From Saprospirales bacterium (lineage in GTDB: Bacteria; Bacteroidota; Bacteroidia; Chitinophagales; Saprospiraceae), in NCBI GenBank assembly GCA_002698985.1, contig PAAY01000073.1:1-40096 (forward strand): a stretch of 40,096 nt of DNA. Direction: 5' to 3'. This document shows positions 32,397-40,096 of the stretch, piece after piece. Positions within the stretch are counted from its first letter, which is position 1. Each line of letters starts with the position of its first letter. The position numbers were made by a program, and so were the translations under genes. Below the pieces are notes generated by a model. It had not been told where the DNA came from and searched no databases. It was given only the letters and a program-made list of their open reading frames with translations.

Positions 32397-35147
32397 ATGT
32401 CTGCAAACCATTACGATCCGTCGAAGACTGAAGAGAAGTGGTACCGGCACTGGGAAACCAAGAAGTATTTCAGAAGTGTACCCGATGAGCGTGAACCCTA
32501 CACCATTGTGATTCCGCCTCCCAACGTTACCGGGGTGTTGCACATGGGGCACATGCTCAACAACACCATCCAGGACGTGCTCATCCGCCGTGCACGAAAG
32601 AAAGGCTACAACGCCTGCTGGGTGCCCGGAACCGACCATGCCTCCATTGCGACGGAAGCCAAAGTGGTGCAGATGCTGCGCAAGCAAGGCATCAAAAAGA
32701 GCGATATCTCCCGTGAGAAGTTCCTCGAATACGCCTTTGAATGGAAGGAAAAATACGGCGGTATCATTCTGGAGCAGCTCAAAAAACTCGGTGCCTCCTG
32801 CGATTGGGACCGCACCCGCTTTACCATGGAGCCGAGCCTCAGCAGGGCAGTGATCCATGTGTTCGTGGACCTCTACAAAAAGGGCAAACTCTACCGGGGC
32901 CTGCGCATGACCAACTGGGACCCTGAGGCCAAAACCGCTCTCTCCAACGAAGAGGTGATCTACCGGGATGAGCCTTCACAGCTCTTCCACATCCGGTATC
33001 CACTGGCCGATGACCCCTCCAAAGGCATCGTAATCGCTACGCAACGGCCGGAGACCATCATGGCGGACACCGCCATCTCCGTGCACCCTGAAGATGAACG
33101 CTACAAAGACTGGGTTGGCAAAACGGTGCTGATCCCGCTGATCAACAAGCCCATTCCGATCATTGCCGACGAATACGTGGACCGTGAATTCGGTACCGGT
33201 GCCTTGAAGATCACCCCGGCACACGACCCCAATGACTACGAAATCGGGCTGCGCCACGGGCTGCCGGTTGTGGACATCCTCACCGAAGACGGCAAACTGA
33301 ACGAACAGGCGCAAATCCTCGTTGGCGAAGACCGCTTCGAGGCCAGAAAGAAAATCAAGGGCCTGCTGAAGGAAGCCGGAGCACTGGTGAAACTGGAAGA
33401 CTATGTTACCAGCATCGGCCATTCGGAGCGCACCGATGCCGTTGTGGAACCACGGCTGACGATGCAGTGGTTCCTCGAGATGAAGGATTTTGCGCAGGTA
33501 GCCCTGGATGCCGTTAAATCAGGCGAAGTGAAGTTCTTCCCCGAAAGCATGTGGAACATCTACTACCAGTGGTTGCGTCCGGAAAACGTGCGTGACTGGT
33601 GCATCAGCCGCCAGCTGTGGTGGGGGCAGCGCATCCCGGCCTGGTACCTCAAAACCGAGGATGGCCGCTGGACGGTGGACGGCGAAGAAGTGCCTTTCGT
33701 AGCCGAAACGGCCGAAGAGGCCCTGGCCATTGCGAAGGAAAAAACCGGTAACCCCAACCTGACCCTCGCAGACCTGGAACAAGACGAAGACGTGGTGGAC
33801 ACCTGGTTCTCTTCCTGGCTGTGGCCCATCTCCGTTTTCGACGGTTTCGAGCGGCAGGATGAGCTGAAATACTACTACCCGACCAATGCCCTTGTAACGG
33901 GCTGGGACATCATGTTCTTCTGGGTGGCCCGGATGATCATGTCGGGTTACGAATACGCTGAAGAATTGCTCGGCGAGGACTGCAAAGGCCGCCAGCCGTT
34001 TTACGATGTGTATTTCACCGGCATGGTGCGGGACAACAAGCGCCGCAAGATGTCCAAGTCGCTGGGCAACTCTCCCGATGCGCTGGAACTGCTGGCCAAA
34101 TACGGGGCCGACGGCGTTCGCTTCGGTCTGCTGCTGTCAACCTCTGCGGGCAACGACATCATTTTCGACGCACCTTTCGATCCGAAAACGAATGCTGTTC
34201 TCAACGAAAGCAAGATCTGCGAGCAGGGCCGCAACTTCTGCAACAAGATCTGGAATGCCCTGCAACTGGTGAAAAGCTGGGAAGTGGCAGACAGCCCGCA
34301 ACCCGAAACCAACCGCCTGGCCGTGCAGTGGCTGGAAAACAAGTTCAACCGCATGCTGGCGGAAGCCGAATCCAACTTCAAGCAGTACCGCCTCTCTGAT
34401 GTGCTGATGAGTTTCTACCAGCTCTTCTGGGTGGATTTCTGCTCCTGGTTCCTGGAGGTCATCAAACCGGCTTTCGACGATAACGGCAAGCGCCTGCCCG
34501 TGGACCAGGCCACCTACGAGTTCACGCTGAAAACTTTTGAGAAATTCATGTCCGTGCTGCATCCGTTCATGCCTTTTGTGACGGAAGAAGCCTGGCATGC
34601 ACTTCGTGACAGGGCCGAAGGTGATGACGTGATCGTAAGCCCCTGGCCGGAAGCTGCTGCCTTCGACGAAGCTGTGATTCGACCATTCGAACAGGCCAAA
34701 GACATCATCAGCAAGGTGCGTGAGGCTCGTCAGGGTCGTGGCATTTCACCGAAGGAAGCCCTGAACCTTTTCGTCGATGCCAGTGAGGATGGGAAACAAC
34801 TGCTCGCTGTTCCAGGAGTGTTGGATCTCCTTCGGAAAATGGCCAACCTGGATGCCGTAGAGCTCACCTCCGATGAGCCTGCTTCCACAGTTTCTTTCCT
34901 CTCAGGTAAGGTCAAGCTGTACCTCGAAATCGCTTCGGCCATCGATGCTGAGGAGGAAAAAGCCCGCATCCAAAAAGAGCTGGACTACTACCGTGGTTTC
35001 GTGGAGAGCGTCAGGCGCAAGCTGAGTAACGAGCGCTTCGTCAACAACGCCCCGGAAGCAGTGGTCAACAAAGAGCGCCAGAAACTGGCCGACGGAGAAG
35101 AAAAAATCCGCCTGCTGGAAGAGAGCTTGGAAAGACTCGGGAGTTGA
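32397..35147 (+). CDS. valS: Valine--tRNA ligase
   Basis: Class Ia aminoacyl-tRNA synthetase charging tRNA-Val, 916 residues, normal length. Signature His49-Met-Gly-His52 (PPPNVTGVLHMGH); CP1 editing domain about 190-345 (TQRPETIMADTAI, GTGALKITPAHDPND); tryptophan-rich segment WCISRQLWWGQRIPAW; second signature Lys551-Met-Ser-Lys-Ser555 (RRKMSKSLGN); anticodon-binding helical domain about 600-790; C-terminal coiled-coil arm about 850-916. Last gene of the lysA operon. No T-box or attenuator is seen in the 43-base gap. The TGA stop falls inside a GAGTTGAAGAACTCAAGAAT repeat, so the transcript ends in repeat sequence instead of a terminator. Confidence 0.97.
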   Translation: MSANHYDPSKTEEKWYRHWETKKYFRSVPDEREPYTIVIPPPNVTGVLHMGHMLNNTIQDVLIRRARKKGYNACWVPGTDHASIATEAKVVQMLRKQGIKKSDISREKFLEYAFEWKEKYGGIILEQLKKLGASCDWDRTRFTMEPSLSRAVIHVFVDLYKKGKLYRGLRMTNWDPEAKTALSNEEVIYRDEPSQLFHIRYPLADDPSKGIVIATQRPETIMADTAISVHPEDERYKDWVGKTVLIPLINKPIPIIADEYVDREFGTGALKITPAHDPNDYEIGLRHGLPVVDILTEDGKLNEQAQILVGEDRFEARKKIKGLLKEAGALVKLEDYVTSIGHSERTDAVVEPRLTMQWFLEMKDFAQVALDAVKSGEVKFFPESMWNIYYQWLRPENVRDWCISRQLWWGQRIPAWYLKTEDGRWTVDGEEVPFVAETAEEALAIAKEKTGNPNLTLADLEQDEDVVDTWFSSWLWPISVFDGFERQDELKYYYPTNALVTGWDIMFFWVARMIMSGYEYAEELLGEDCKGRQPFYDVYFTGMVRDNKRRKMSKSLGNSPDALELLAKYGADGVRFGLLLSTSAGNDIIFDAPFDPKTNAVLNESKICEQGRNFCNKIWNALQLVKSWEVADSPQPETNRLAVQWLENKFNRMLAEAESNFKQYRLSDVLMSFYQLFWVDFCSWFLEVIKPAFDDNGKRLPVDQATYEFTLKTFEKFMSVLHPFMPFVTEEAWHALRDRAEGDDVIVSPWPEAAAFDEAVIRPFEQAKDIISKVREARQGRGISPKEALNLFVDASEDGKQLLAVPGVLDLLRKMANLDAVELTSDEPASTVSFLSGKVKLYLEIASAIDAEEEKARIQKELDYYRGFVESVRRKLSNERFVNNAPEAVVNKERQKLADGEEKIRLLEESLERLGS

Positions 35148-35614
35148 AGAACTCAAGAATTGAGGAACTGAAGATCTGAGGAACTGAGGGACACATGGTA
35201 CGGTGTTTCGGGACTCAGCCATCCGTTCGATTTTCCTCAGTAGCGGCCAGAGGCCGCAACTTAGATGCGTCACCGAGCAAAGCTCGGGACGAGCCGCAGG
35301 TTCATCTTGGTAATTTTGTACAATGATTGTCCGGAGAGAACCGGGGGCCGAATGCGCTCGGATCGTCGCCAGCGGGGAGTGCTAGTTCCTCGATTCCTGA
35401 AACCACTGCAAAAAGTCATTTTCGATTTGAGTGGGGCAAGTTCCGTTTTTTTGGAAGTTGAATTATTCTAAAATTTTGGTTTAGAGCTATTTAGGTTCAT
35501 CAGAGCGCAACCCCTCTCAACTTCTCTAAACAACTCTAAACCCCTCTAAACGAATGAGGGCACTCATTCCTCGATTCCTCCCTGCCTGTCGGCAGACAGG
35601 GATTCCTCATTAAA
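35140..35614. repeat. Mixed repeats downstream of valS
   Basis: A gene-free stretch. 35140-35190 holds GAGGAACTGAAGATCTGAGG-type units starting at the valS stop. Hairpins GCGGCC-AGA-GGCCGC (35243-35257) and CCGAGC-AAA-GCTCGG (35273-35287) follow. 35300-35500 has no recognised feature. 35505-35560 carries CCCCTCTCAACTTCTCTAAA units, and CCTGTC-GGCA-GACAGG is at 35585-35600. ATTCCTCGATTCCTCC units reach the lipoprotein gene end. Confidence 0.7.
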
Positions 35615-36055
35615 TCACTGCGGAGCAACAATCTCCCCGTCCTTTGAAAGCACCATCACCGTTTCAAAATCAGCGGGTGCTTCCATGCTTTCATCTTCAG
35701 CTTTGTACATGATGCGGTAGTTTTCACCGTCGGCAATTAGGAAAAAGTAGTCGCCGCCTCCGGCCCACCAGCCACCCACGGCTGATAAGGCTGTGTCCGG
35801 GATGTTTTGCGAAGCGTATTCACTTTTATCCATGCTCATGCAAATGGTGACGTCTGCCACTTTGAGCTGGTAGTCGCCCATTCGCACGTACACTTCGCTC
35901 AGCGGAGAATCCGGGTGTTCATCTGCATTGCGGACTTCCTTGCAAATGAGTTCCGGTGTTTCGGATACTCCGTTTTCGGTCTGTTGCTGCTCCCCATCTG
36001 CAGGTTGAGAGCATGCACCGATTATCACCAACAAAGAAAAGATCAGGTATTTCAT
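35615..36055 (-). CDS. Small lipoprotein of unknown function
   Basis: 146 residues. Lipobox IIGAC with lipidated Cys15, then a polar linker (SQPADGEQQQTENGVSETPE). The globular part has LICKEVRNADEHPD, MGDYQLKVADVTICMSMDKSEY and GGWWAGGGDYFFLIADGENYRIMYK, probably an all-beta domain. No family recognised. It sits alone between two repeat blocks; no -7 box is visible, and its upstream sequence is wholly repeat. Confidence 0.7.
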   Translation of the reverse strand: MKYLIFSLLVIIGACSQPADGEQQQTENGVSETPELICKEVRNADEHPDSPLSEVYVRMGDYQLKVADVTICMSMDKSEYASQNIPDTALSAVGGWWAGGGDYFFLIADGENYRIMYKAEDESMEAPADFETVMVLSKDGEIVAPQ

Positions 36056-36061
36056 GGTTCA

Positions 36062-36266
36062 GTTTTTTTCGTGACTCGTGACTCGTGACTCGTAACACGT
36101 GACGCGTAGCTCGTAGCAAGCTCTGCTAAAAATCCTCAATTAACCACAGAGGACCAGGAGTTAAAGACAGAGTTGAACAGAGTGATCCTGCGTCAACCTA
36201 CAACCTACAACCTACAACCTACAACAACCTCCATAATCCCTATAATCCTCATAATCCTCATAATCC
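36062..36266. repeat. Composite repeat, inverse orientation, between FG-GAP gene and lipoprotein
   Basis: Plus-strand order: GTGACTCGTGACTCGTAACA units (36070-36101), GTAGCTCGTAGC, AATTAACCACAGAGGACCAG, CAGAGTTGAACAGAGTGATC, CTGCGTCAACCTACAACC units (36189-36225), then CTCATAATC units (36235-36270). This is the mirror of the GGATTAT-first order at 39700-40010. The last GGATTATGAG units abut the TGA of the FG-GAP gene. Confidence 0.85.
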
Positions 36267-39200
36267 TCATCTCCCCACCAACACCACCGGCGTGTCATTG
36301 TTCCTTGCAACGATGAGGAGAGGAGTGTTGCCATTTTCCAGCAAAGCAAAATCACGGATTTCGCCTTTTATTTTGATGCCGCTTTGGGCTGGTGGCAGCC
36401 ATGTAAAGGTGCCGTTGCCATTGCCTTTCAGGTAGCAGCCGAAGCTGGCGTCGTACTGGCCCATTTCCGGTTTTACATTGAGCAGGTTGCCGCCGAGCAG
36501 CAGGTCTATGTTTCCATCTCCATCGAAGTCATTGGGAAGGATGGCGTAAACGGGGGAGAGTTGCGCCTCCAGCGGCAGGTTCTGCACTTTGAAGTTGCCG
36601 TTGCCGTCGTTGATGAGGAGGCTGCTTTGCAGGCGCACAACCTCGTGTACGATGCTGTTTTTCAATTGCTCCAGCGTGAAAAGGTCTTCGATGGTCTGGC
36701 CTTTGTAGCTCTCGTATTTCAGGTATTTCTTCTTCATTTCCGTCATCTGTGAGATGAGGTCGTGGCGCAGCACCAGGGGGTAGGACTTTTCGCCGTTGTA
36801 CTGGCAGATGATCTGCTCCACGGAGCCGTTCTGGTCGAAGTCATTGATGTAACAGGAGATGGGTTTTTCTTCGGAAGCCCTGAACCTGGAATTGAGGCCG
36901 TGGCCACCGGCTATCAGGTCCATGTCGCCGTCGTTGTCCACATCTGCGGCTTCCAGGCAATTCCACCAGCCGCTGGTCTGTTGGAGGGCAGGGTAGGGGT
37001 GTTCGTTCAGTTTTCCGCCCTCATTCAGGAACAATTTGACAGGCATCCACTCTCCGGTCAGGGCCAGGTCCTGGTCGCCATCGCCATCGGCATCCAGCCA
37101 GACGGCGTCGGTCACCATGCCCACTTTGCGCAGCGACGGAGCCAACTGGTCGGTGACATCGGTAAAGTTGCCCTTGCCGTCGTTTTGGAGCAGGTAGCTG
37201 TTTGGCGGAACGCCGTAATAAAAAGGCAGCACCCGCACCCCGACGAAGAGGTCCAGATCGCCATCGCCATCGAAATCGGCGGCCTTCACGCAACTGCTGC
37301 TTTCCAGCCGGCCGGCGGGCTGCACGGTTTTGGTATCGGTGAAATTACCACGGCCATCGTTGAGGTAAAGGCGATCTTTGAGGGCGAAGTTGCCCGCCGA
37401 AAATTCGTTGCCTCCGCTGGCCACATAGAGGTCCAAATCGCCGTCGCCATCGGCATCGAAAAAGGAGGCGCCGAGGTCCTCAGCTCCGGCACTCTCCTCC
37501 CAAAGTTTCTGGTTGGTTGGCCGGAAGCTGCCGCCCGGAAGTTGGACGAACAGCGCGGCCGGACTGTCTTTGGCATTGCCGAAGAAAACATCTGTCAGGC
37601 CGTCGCCATTTACATCGCCGGTGGCAATTTTTGGCCCTTCCGTTGAAATCATGTGGTAGATCAGGCGGTCGCGGTCAAAGTCCACGAAGAGGTTTTCCTT
37701 GTGCCGCCATTGCGCCAGCGAAGAAGAAAAAGGCTGGAAAAGGGGATTGCCGATACTGTGCTGTTGTTTGCACATGGCCAGGTATGCTTCCCCACCAGCA
37801 ACGGCATCCTGCTCTTTCAGGCTCAGCTGCTGGTTGACGGGCACAGCAGTGAGGCGGCTCATTTTTCCGGAGTACCAGATGACGGCCAGGCTGTCTATGA
37901 CGGTGGCATCGCCAAGTCCGAGGTGGGCCCGGTAGTCCATGGAGGATTCAAAGCCACGGATGGGGTTGTGTTCCAGGTAGAAGCAGTTGCCGCCAGCCCA
38001 GGCGTAAATTTTGGCGCCGACGGCATAGTTGTTCGGTGCTTCCCCGGTCAGGGTCAGTTCCAGCCAGTTGCGTTCGGGGTGGAAGGTTTCCGTGTTATTG
38101 CGGTAGAGGAAGGGCGGCATGTTGAGGTTGTTGACCACCAGGTCCAGGTCGCCGTCGTTGTCGAGGTCGGCATAGGCGCTGCCGTTGCTGAAGCCGGGTT
38201 TTGCAATGCCCCATTCTTCTGCACGGTTCACGAAAGGGCGTTGCAGGGAGGTGTCTGAAGGATCCCAGTTGCCGGTGTTTTCGAAGATGTAATTGGGTAC
38301 CGGTTCCGAGGGAATGAATTCCACCAGTTTGCGGAAGTCCACCCCTTCCCGGCTGATGACGGCCTTTTTGGTTTCATCGGCAGCGATGAACTGGAGGAAA
38401 TCCTGGTCGGTGAGGTCCTGGTAGATACCGTTTGCGACGAAAATGTCTTTGTGGCCGTCGTTGTTGAAATCCTGTATGAGGGCGCCCCAGCTCCAGTCTG
38501 TGGCTTCCACACCGGATAGGCGGCCAATTTCACTGAAGGTACCGTCGCCGTTGTTGCGTTGCAGCATGTTGCGGGTGAACTGGCGGTAGTAGTCGCTTTT
38601 GATACTCAGTTGGAGGCGGTTCCAGTTGTCGAAGGTGGTTTTGGTTTTGATGCGGTCTTCGTCCTGTGGCAGCATTTCCGTAACGAAGATTTCCGGCCAG
38701 CCGTCGCCGTTCATATCTGCACAGTCGGCGCCCATGCTGGCAGCGCTGATGCTGGCCATCTGTTGTGGCAGCTCTTCACGGAAGGTGCCGTCGTGGTTGT
38801 TGATGTAGAGGTAGTCCCGCTCGAAAAAGTCATTGGAAACGTAGATGTCCTGCCAGCCGTCGAGGTCCACATCGCCGATGGTGACGCCGAGACCGAAGCC
38901 GACGATGCTGCCGTAAATGCCGGCCGCTTCGCTGACGTCTGTAAATTTATTCCCGTCGTTGCGGAACAGCTTGTCGCCGCCCACGGAATCCCTTTCCAGG
39001 CGCTCGTTGACTTCAAAATCAAAGCTGCCGATGGCTCGGAATGAGTTGTTGAGAAGGTACATGTCCAGGTCGCCGTCTTTGTCGTAATCAAAGAAAGCGG
39101 CGTGGGTGCTGAGGCCGTGGTCGGCAAGGCCGTATTCGGCGGCTTTTTCTTCGTAAACAGGAATGCCTTTTTCATCGCCTTCGGCAACGCCATTGCTGAT

Positions 39201-39650
39201 GAACAGCTCGTTCTGACGGCCGTCACCTTCCACATCGCCGGAGTTGCAAACGTAGATATCGAGCCAGCCATCGCCGTTCACATCGGCCATGGCCACGCCC
39301 GTGCTCCAGCTGTGTTGTCCGGCCACACCGGCTGCTTCGGTCACGTCTTCAAACTTCCAGTTGCCCCGGTTGAGGTAGAGGCGGTTGGGCAGCATGTTGC
39401 CGGTGAAATAGATATCCGGCAGACCGTCCTTGTTGACATCGCCAATGGCTACGCCGCCGCCGTTGTAAAAATTCCGGTAGGTGTAAATGTTGAAGTCCTG
39501 CCGGAATTCGAGTTTGTTCTCGAAATCAATACCGGTGTATGAAGCCGGCATTTCTGAAAAGAGCTTGTCAGGGGCAGGTGGGTTCTCTGTGCAGGCTGAC
39601 AGGATCAGCAGCCCTCCGGCAAGGATCAAAGCGTGTTTTCTCCAATTCAT
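36267..39650 (-). CDS. FG-GAP/VCBS-repeat lipoprotein with ASPIC/UnbV domain
   Basis: 1127-residue lipoprotein from ATG 39650 (MNWRKHALILAGGLLILSAC, lipidated Cys20). The longer frame from 39677 overlaps the -7 box and adds a non-signal extension. About a dozen FG-GAP/VCBS-type blades carry calcium-loop motifs such as GDVNKDGLPDIYF, YDKDGDLDMYL, FNNDGHKDIFVAN and DFDGDGNIDLLLGG, forming one or two beta-propellers. An ASPIC/UnbV domain sits mid-protein (about 530-610: NWLELTLTGEAPNNYAVGAKIY ... MDYRAHLGLG) between two propeller halves. Proteins of this class are surface-exposed in Bacteroidota and often accompany TonB/SusD systems; none is adjacent here. Function unknown, likely ligand or carbohydrate binding. 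Its TGA stop is the first triplet of a GGATTATGAG array. Confidence 0.88.
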   Translation of the reverse strand: MNWRKHALILAGGLLILSACTENPPAPDKLFSEMPASYTGIDFENKLEFRQDFNIYTYRNFYNGGGVAIGDVNKDGLPDIYFTGNMLPNRLYLNRGNWKFEDVTEAAGVAGQHSWSTGVAMADVNGDGWLDIYVCNSGDVEGDGRQNELFISNGVAEGDEKGIPVYEEKAAEYGLADHGLSTHAAFFDYDKDGDLDMYLLNNSFRAIGSFDFEVNERLERDSVGGDKLFRNDGNKFTDVSEAAGIYGSIVGFGLGVTIGDVDLDGWQDIYVSNDFFERDYLYINNHDGTFREELPQQMASISAASMGADCADMNGDGWPEIFVTEMLPQDEDRIKTKTTFDNWNRLQLSIKSDYYRQFTRNMLQRNNGDGTFSEIGRLSGVEATDWSWGALIQDFNNDGHKDIFVANGIYQDLTDQDFLQFIAADETKKAVISREGVDFRKLVEFIPSEPVPNYIFENTGNWDPSDTSLQRPFVNRAEEWGIAKPGFSNGSAYADLDNDGDLDLVVNNLNMPPFLYRNNTETFHPERNWLELTLTGEAPNNYAVGAKIYAWAGGNCFYLEHNPIRGFESSMDYRAHLGLGDATVIDSLAVIWYSGKMSRLTAVPVNQQLSLKEQDAVAGGEAYLAMCKQQHSIGNPLFQPFSSSLAQWRHKENLFVDFDRDRLIYHMISTEGPKIATGDVNGDGLTDVFFGNAKDSPAALFVQLPGGSFRPTNQKLWEESAGAEDLGASFFDADGDGDLDLYVASGGNEFSAGNFALKDRLYLNDGRGNFTDTKTVQPAGRLESSSCVKAADFDGDGDLDLFVGVRVLPFYYGVPPNSYLLQNDGKGNFTDVTDQLAPSLRKVGMVTDAVWLDADGDGDQDLALTGEWMPVKLFLNEGGKLNEHPYPALQQTSGWWNCLEAADVDNDGDMDLIAGGHGLNSRFRASEEKPISCYINDFDQNGSVEQIICQYNGEKSYPLVLRHDLISQMTEMKKKYLKYESYKGQTIEDLFTLEQLKNSIVHEVVRLQSSLLINDGNGNFKVQNLPLEAQLSPVYAILPNDFDGDGNIDLLLGGNLLNVKPEMGQYDASFGCYLKGNGNGTFTWLPPAQSGIKIKGEIRDFALLENGNTPLLIVARNNDTPVVLVGR

Positions 39651-39674
39651 CGTCTGTGCAAGTGTTTGTGCGGG

Positions 39675-39682
39675 CAAATGTA
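39675..39682 (-). promoter_or_regulatory. -7 element TACATTTG for the FG-GAP lipoprotein
   Basis: Exact TAnnTTTG on the minus strand, 24 bases before ATG 39650. It decides the start, because ATG 39677 lies inside it. Confidence 0.55.
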
Positions 39683-39694
39683 GTGGATTTGGGA

Positions 39695-40010
39695 GTTGAT
39701 GGAGATTATTGGGATTATGGAGGATTATGGAGGGTTATGGAGGTTGTAAGTTGTAGGTTGGGCAGGAATACTCGGTTCAACTCTGTTTCAAACTCCTAAA
39801 ACTCTGTGGTTAAAGAAGGTTTATGAGGATTATGGAGGATTATGGAGGTTGTAGGTTGTAGGTTGGGCAGGAATACTCGGTTAAACTCTGTTTCAAACTC
39901 CTAAAACTCTGTGGTTAAAGAAGGTTTATGAGGATTATGGAGGATTATGGAGGATTATGGAGGATTATGAGGGTTGTAAGTTGTAAGTTGTAGGTTGACG
40001 CAGGAGAGAG
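39695..40010. repeat. Composite repeat with 105-bp tandem duplication
   Basis: GGATTATGGA units (39703-39737) are followed by two near-identical 105-bp copies, 39741-39845 and 39846-39950. Each contains GGTTGTA units, GGGCAGGAATACTCGGTT, AACTCTGTTTCAAACTCC, AAAACTCTGTGGTTAAAGAA and GGATTATGGA. Then come more GGATTATGGA and GTTGTAAGTTGTAGG with GACGCAGGAG. The core words match the elements beside the CDF gene and at 36062-36266. Confidence 0.88.
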
Positions 40011-40046
40011 TGTTCATTAAAGTGTGTCTGCTTAACTTACCGCATT

Positions 40047-40096
40047 ATGGCAAAGAAACAAAAGAAAGAGACACTTGAGGACCTCATTCCGGATGC
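40047..40096 (+). CDS. Start of a gene cut by the window end
   Basis: ATG 40047 opens a frame reading MAKKQKKETLEDLIPD and runs off the window. The basic start followed by an acidic helix looks like a real N-terminus, and it lies just past the end of a repeat block. Too short to name. Confidence 0.45.
   Translation, partial: MAKKQKKETLEDLIPD

Noticed and set aside
35265-35471. 68-codon open frame after valS
   Set aside because: No promoter, family or compositional support; it overlaps hairpins and low-complexity sequence.
1-40096. tRNA or rRNA genes, insertion sequences, prophage
   Set aside because: No T-loop consensus with matching acceptor stem, no rRNA segment, no transposase, integrase or phage structural protein was seen on either strand.

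Overview
The window looks like chromosomal DNA of a Bacteroidota bacterium, and the style suggests the Saprospiria/Lewinella side of the phylum (inference; no rRNA is present to confirm it). The evidence is: three secreted proteins with the C-terminal Por/type IX secretion (T9SS) sorting domain, two TonB-dependent receptors with an N-terminal carboxypeptidase-regulatory-like domain, several lipoproteins, an FG-GAP/ASPIC-UnbV lipoprotein, and at least nine -7 promoter elements of the Bacteroidota type TAnnTTTG just upstream of genes. Base composition is moderately GC-rich, except for an AT-rich patch at about 7741-8885.

Layout. 1-3445: an aminotransferase broken by an in-frame TAG, an orphan DNA methyltransferase and an SDR-family reductase. 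3771-9612: a large multidomain T9SS metalloprotease and a mosaic T9SS protein. 9792-14118: an S9 peptidase, a CDF metal transporter and an AlkD-like DNA glycosylase. AlkD is the last gene of a probable operon (16751 down to 13426) with a secreted protein and a lipoprotein. 16863-22652: a small membrane protein and two TonB-dependent receptors. 23010-26091: a small T9SS protein, a subtilisin-like protease with a large insertion, and a DUF721/DciA-like protein. 26826-30230: a VWA-domain protein and a DUF255 thioredoxin-fold lipoprotein. 30415-35147: a compact forward operon of lysA, a catalytically dead histidine-phosphatase-like lipoprotein, and valS. 35615-39650: a small lipoprotein and a large FG-GAP/ASPIC lipoprotein. 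40047-end: the first 16 codons of a further gene.

The most unusual content is between the genes. Nearly every intergenic space not served by a conventional hairpin-T terminator is filled with short degenerate tandem repeats of about ten families. Examples of the units are GGATTATGGA, TCGTGAC, GGGAGTA, TGAGGATC, GGTTGTA, TTTAGGG, and small CC-loop-GG hairpins separated by GTTTA. They are assembled into modular composite elements. At roughly a dozen genes the repeat starts exactly at the stop codon, and in several it supplies the stop codon and the last few amino acids (methyltransferase, SDR, AlkD). Two approximately 300-bp composite copies flank the CDF gene as direct repeats; related copies lie elsewhere in either orientation. 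No tRNA, rRNA, CRISPR array, insertion sequence or prophage was recognised.
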